Shown here in pieces: positions 61,411 to 64,000 of a stretch of DNA of 64,000 nt. Origin of the DNA: Planctomycetaceae bacterium (lineage in GTDB: Bacteria; Planctomycetota; Planctomycetia; Pirellulales; Thermoguttaceae); contig JAAYAY010000028.1 in NCBI GenBank assembly GCA_012719125.1, positions 100,282-164,281 of the forward strand, written 5' to 3'. Position 1 is the stretch's first letter. Each line of letters starts with the position of its first letter. The translations under genes were made by a program, and so were the position numbers. Below the pieces are notes generated by a model, which was given only the letters and a program-made list of their open reading frames with translations, was not told where the DNA came from and made no database searches.

Positions 61411-62985
61411 CTAGTTGGCTGAGCCGAGTGCTACCATGATTCGGTCCATCTCAGCCTCGCTGTCGACGGTTGTGTCCCGTTTGGCCGCTTCGAGCTTGGC
61501 AGCTTCTGCCATGGCCGCTTCCCGTCTCGCTTCGCGTTCCGCTTCCATCTGGCGTGTTTGCTCCCGTTCTGCCTCTTCTCGCTGTTTATCGAAGTACACC
61601 CCTCCCTCGTCCTCTGAGGTGGTAATCTTGAATCCAGACCATCCCCGGGTAGGCTCACCGCGAGCCACACCACGCACCCGCATCTTCACTTTCCCACCAT
61701 CGATGTGCGGCTTCATGAGCCGTTTGAGTTCCTTATGGAACCGATATGCACCGACTGCCTTGTACCCACGATCCTCCGCCCACGACGCATACTTCAGGTA
61801 GACAGGGTGCTTCGGCCCGACGAAGGTCTCGCCGTCGACGTGGACGCAGTTTTCGAGCCAGGCCATGATGCTGTTCGCATCGGAGCGTTCCGCCAGGAGG
61901 GCTCGCTTGCATGCTTCCGGTTCGATGAAGTCGCCACGGGCGATAAGGGCCGGGGCGTGGGACAGCACCCAGTTCAGGATGCCAGGTAGTTCCGGCACGA
62001 ATCTCTTCTCGATGTCGTTTACTTTCTCGGCAGCGCTAATCTTTGCGAGGCATTCGATGAATACGATCCGTCGCCACATGCCGTCGGTATTGTCGAGGAT
62101 TCGCCACATGTTGTTCGTGGCGAACAGCAGACGGGTTTGGTTGCGTGTACTAACTGATGGCTTGAATTTCGCCTCGGATTCGACGAGCGACCCATCGACG
62201 AGTTGTTTCAGCAGTCCCTCGGATACCTTGCTCGTAGTGCCGACATCCCCGCAGATGTTGACGGCACAATCCACGAGACCAGACATGGCGAACCGCTGGC
62301 CGAGCCGCTCCAGGGCAAATGACGAGCAGGCATCTTTACCGATCAACATGGTGATCGTTTTCAACAGCACCGACTTACCATTCGCCCCGTCGCCGACGAA
62401 CACGAACAGTTTGTGATAGTTGAGGTCGCGGAGCAGGATATAGCAGATGATTTCGGCAATCAGGATTTTGACGTCTTCGTCGACGTCGCCATCGCCATCG
62501 CAGGTGAACCGGTCCAGCCAGTCAAGGAACAGCGGGCACTCCGCACCGGGGTCGTAGTCGTAATTGGTCTTTGATACCGCGAACAGGTGCGGGCTGTGCG
62601 GGATGAGCGCGGGCTGGCTACCCCCGTACATCGGGGAGAGGTCGAGCACGCCGTTCTTGCAGACGAGCAGGGAGCTGCTCTCATTCCCATTCAGCCCGAC
62701 AATTTGGAACGGTGCATTCTTAGTGCCGTCGATGAAGGTGCGGTGTGCGAGCCCCTCGACTACGGCGTTTACGAACTGTGCAGATGGGGTTGGTTGGCCC
62801 GGCAGATTGCGGGTAAACTCGAGAGCGAGTTTCTTGATCTCGCCATCCTCAGCCTTCCTGTGGATGCCGTCTTCGTAGAGATAGAAGCTGCCCCTGCGGT
62901 TCACAATGCGTGGGGTATCGATCGCGTCCCACATCATGTCGGCAACCTCTGCCGTGTCCAGGCCCTTTTGTTTCTTCTTTGCCAT
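61411..62985 (-). CDS. SF3 helicase/phage primase P4-type (D5_N) protein
   Basis: 524 residues; an N-terminal D5_N region is followed by an AAA+ SF3 helicase: Walker A VFVGDGANGKSVLL near residue 200, Walker B VNICGDVGTT, and motif C LLFATNNMWRILDN. No AEP primase motifs are present, unlike in the first element's 794-residue protein, so primase activity must come from elsewhere or be unnecessary. The C-terminus is a charged helical repeat (REEAEREQTRQMEAEREARR). It sits between the excisionase-like gene and a hairpin. Confidence 0.88.
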   Translation of the reverse strand: MAKKKQKGLDTAEVADMMWDAIDTPRIVNRRGSFYLYEDGIHRKAEDGEIKKLALEFTRNLPGQPTPSAQFVNAVVEGLAHRTFIDGTKNAPFQIVGLNGNESSSLLVCKNGVLDLSPMYGGSQPALIPHSPHLFAVSKTNYDYDPGAECPLFLDWLDRFTCDGDGDVDEDVKILIAEIICYILLRDLNYHKLFVFVGDGANGKSVLLKTITMLIGKDACSSFALERLGQRFAMSGLVDCAVNICGDVGTTSKVSEGLLKQLVDGSLVESEAKFKPSVSTRNQTRLLFATNNMWRILDNTDGMWRRIVFIECLAKISAAEKVNDIEKRFVPELPGILNWVLSHAPALIARGDFIEPEACKRALLAERSDANSIMAWLENCVHVDGETFVGPKHPVYLKYASWAEDRGYKAVGAYRFHKELKRLMKPHIDGGKVKMRVRGVARGEPTRGWSGFKITTSEDEGGVYFDKQREEAEREQTRQMEAEREARREAAMAEAAKLEAAKRDTTVDSEAEMDRIMVALGSAN

Positions 62986-63010
62986 TATTCTCTCCAGGTT
63001 TATTGGTGGA

Positions 63011-63068
63011 GGCCCACCCTCGCCCCTTGGCTGGCCAAGGGGCGAGGGTGGGCCGTCCGTGGACGGCC
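63011..63068 (-). terminator. Strong compound hairpin downstream of the 63076 gene
   Basis: GGCCCACCCTCGCCCCTTGG and its complement form a 20-bp stem (63011-63054) with a four-base loop, and GGCCGTCC-GT-GGACGGCC (63051-63068) makes a second hairpin. A related hairpin lies at about 63846-63896. Both share GGGGCGAGGGTGGGCCGTCC. Confidence 0.65.
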
Positions 63069-63075
63069 CAGGCGA

Positions 63076-63771
63076 CTACTGAGCGACGCCGGTCGCCTGC
63101 CCCACAGTGAGATCATTCAGAGATTCGCGGAGTTCATCGAGGCACTCCGCCAGATCACGCTCGCAGAAATCAATCGTCTCCGTCGTCTGCGGTACGCCGC
63201 CGACGTATGGCTGTACCTCAACACGATCTCCGCGGTAGACCACGTGTACCGGACCCTCGAAGTGTCCCAGGTCGAGGACCGTCTCCGGGTATCCGCTGAG
63301 CGGCCCGTCCTCCACCTCAATAAATATGGGATTCGAGTCTTTGTAGACCGCCTCCAAGTATCGATGGATTTCGCGATACGGGACGTGCTCGAGCAACTGC
63401 CAGTCGATATCGACGACATCCATGACCTCGCCGGCAACGCGTCTTGCCTCGATCGGTCGAGCGAACTCTGCGAGCTTCGCCCCGTCGCTCCAGCGTCGGA
63501 CCTCTATCCTGTCCGCATGGATGCAGATCGAATGCTCGTCCGCCGCGCCGCAAGCAGACCCTATGCTATCTTGGGCACGATGCACGACGATTTCGGCCAA
63601 CGCCCCTCCACCAGGCTCGACCGTCGTGACACGCGCCGGGCCACCGAGATAGGCGTCAAGTTCACGCACAAGCTCATCCCGGCAGGCGCCCACCTCCGGA
63701 GGAGCGCTCGTACTCTTCACGTCGTTATTGATGTTGTCCATTGCGTTGGTGTTTTCCATGTTAGAAAACAT
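63076..63771 (-). CDS. Hypothetical protein of the second element
   Basis: 231 residues if begun at the ATG at 63771 (MFSNMENTNAMDN), which lies after AAAGGTTTCCT; the frame stays open to 63972. The protein is acidic and mixed alpha/beta, with pieces such as ELVRELDAYLGGPARVTTVE, SICIHADRIEVRRWSDGAK and VHVVYRGDRVEVQPYVGGVP that look like repeated small beta domains. No family is recognised. Confidence 0.55.
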   Translation of the reverse strand: MFSNMENTNAMDNINNDVKSTSAPPEVGACRDELVRELDAYLGGPARVTTVEPGGGALAEIVVHRAQDSIGSACGAADEHSICIHADRIEVRRWSDGAKLAEFARPIEARRVAGEVMDVVDIDWQLLEHVPYREIHRYLEAVYKDSNPIFIEVEDGPLSGYPETVLDLGHFEGPVHVVYRGDRVEVQPYVGGVPQTTETIDFCERDLAECLDELRESLNDLTVGQATGVAQ

Positions 63772-63896
63772 AGGAAACCTTTCCGGGCACTCGGCCCTTT
63801 TGTAGTTTGGGGCCATTACCCCGAAACAGGAATTGGACGATCCACCCACGCCCCTCAGTGCGCCCGAGGGGCGAGGGTGGGCCGTCCATGAACGGC

Positions 63897-64000
63897 CTAG
63901 ATAAGGGGTTTCAGCGTCCTGATGATTTCTCCAACCAGGTCCGGATGGGAGAGTGGTATGCGGGCCCACCACATTTCTCTATCATCCAACCAGTCGTCAA
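63897..64000 (-). CDS. C-terminal end of a gene running out of the window
   Basis: One minus-strand frame is open from the right edge to a TAG at 63897 and reads DDWLDDREMWWARIPLSHPD then LVGEIIRTLKPLI. The codon usage is like its neighbours. It is partial, and its family cannot be named. Confidence 0.4.
   Translation of the reverse strand, partial: DDWLDDREMWWARIPLSHPDLVGEIIRTLKPLI

Overview
The window looks like chromosomal DNA from a planctomycete, most likely a member of the Pirellulales or a relative. The grounds are a DUF1559 protein with a type IV pilin-like N-terminus, Tat-exported Gfo/Idh/MocA dehydrogenase and amidohydrolase, a sulfatase, propeller-cytochrome (HzsA-related) and multiheme cytochromes, an FHA protein, a squalene-cyclase-repeat protein, a pseudogene with the characteristic planctomycete N-terminal membrane module, and a GC-rich composition. 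No database search was possible, so all family names come from reading motifs.

The left two thirds (1-48.8 kb) is host chromosome with scattered decay. It holds a propeller/cytochrome gene and a barrel-like secreted protein (0-4.3 kb) with a decayed tandem copy behind them. Next come a DUF1559 protein with its lipoprotein partner and a membrane glycosyltransferase-like protein (4.8-8.6 kb). ClpX, a phosphoesterase, a Gfo/Idh/MocA protein and an esterase follow (9-16.3 kb). A scrambled zone around tRNA-His with a 197-bp direct repeat and a toxin-antitoxin-like pair covers 16.5-21.1 kb. After it lie a GH50-like agarase, two overlapping amidohydrolase genes and a secreted propeller (21.1-28.1 kb). 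A heptaheme cytochrome plus membrane cytochrome form a redox pair (28.3-31 kb). An inner-core LPS-type cluster (heptosyltransferase, kinase, GT4) spans 31.1-34.8 kb. Sulfatase and VCBS-type genes follow, then a two-domain esterase, a zinc-ribbon protein, RecJ, L33, a cyclase-repeat protein, a sorbitol-type dehydrogenase and another GT4 (35.6-48.8 kb).

The right part (49.0-64 kb) is mobile. A 39-bp fragment of the 5' half of tRNA-Ser(CGA) at 49,049 and the complete gene at 59,633 bracket about 10.6 kb. That segment carries two tyrosine recombinases, a primase-SF3 helicase fusion preceded by an iteron-rich origin-like region, and a cassette of very small overlapping genes. Directly beyond the tRNA a second element begins with its own integrase, excisionase-like HTH protein and SF3 helicase, and it runs out of the window. 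tRNA-Ser thus appears to be a hot spot where two elements lie back to back. The integrase next to the tRNA lacks the canonical first catalytic arginine in the expected place.

Small palindromic elements are spread through the chromosomal part. They include an 80-100 bp inverted element in two copies, a MITE-like element with CAGGGGAACTGC ends in two copies, and short repeats ahead of genes. Several gene fragments (creatininase, DegT-type aminotransferase, WYL protein, planctomycete LRR-type membrane module) show active gene decay.
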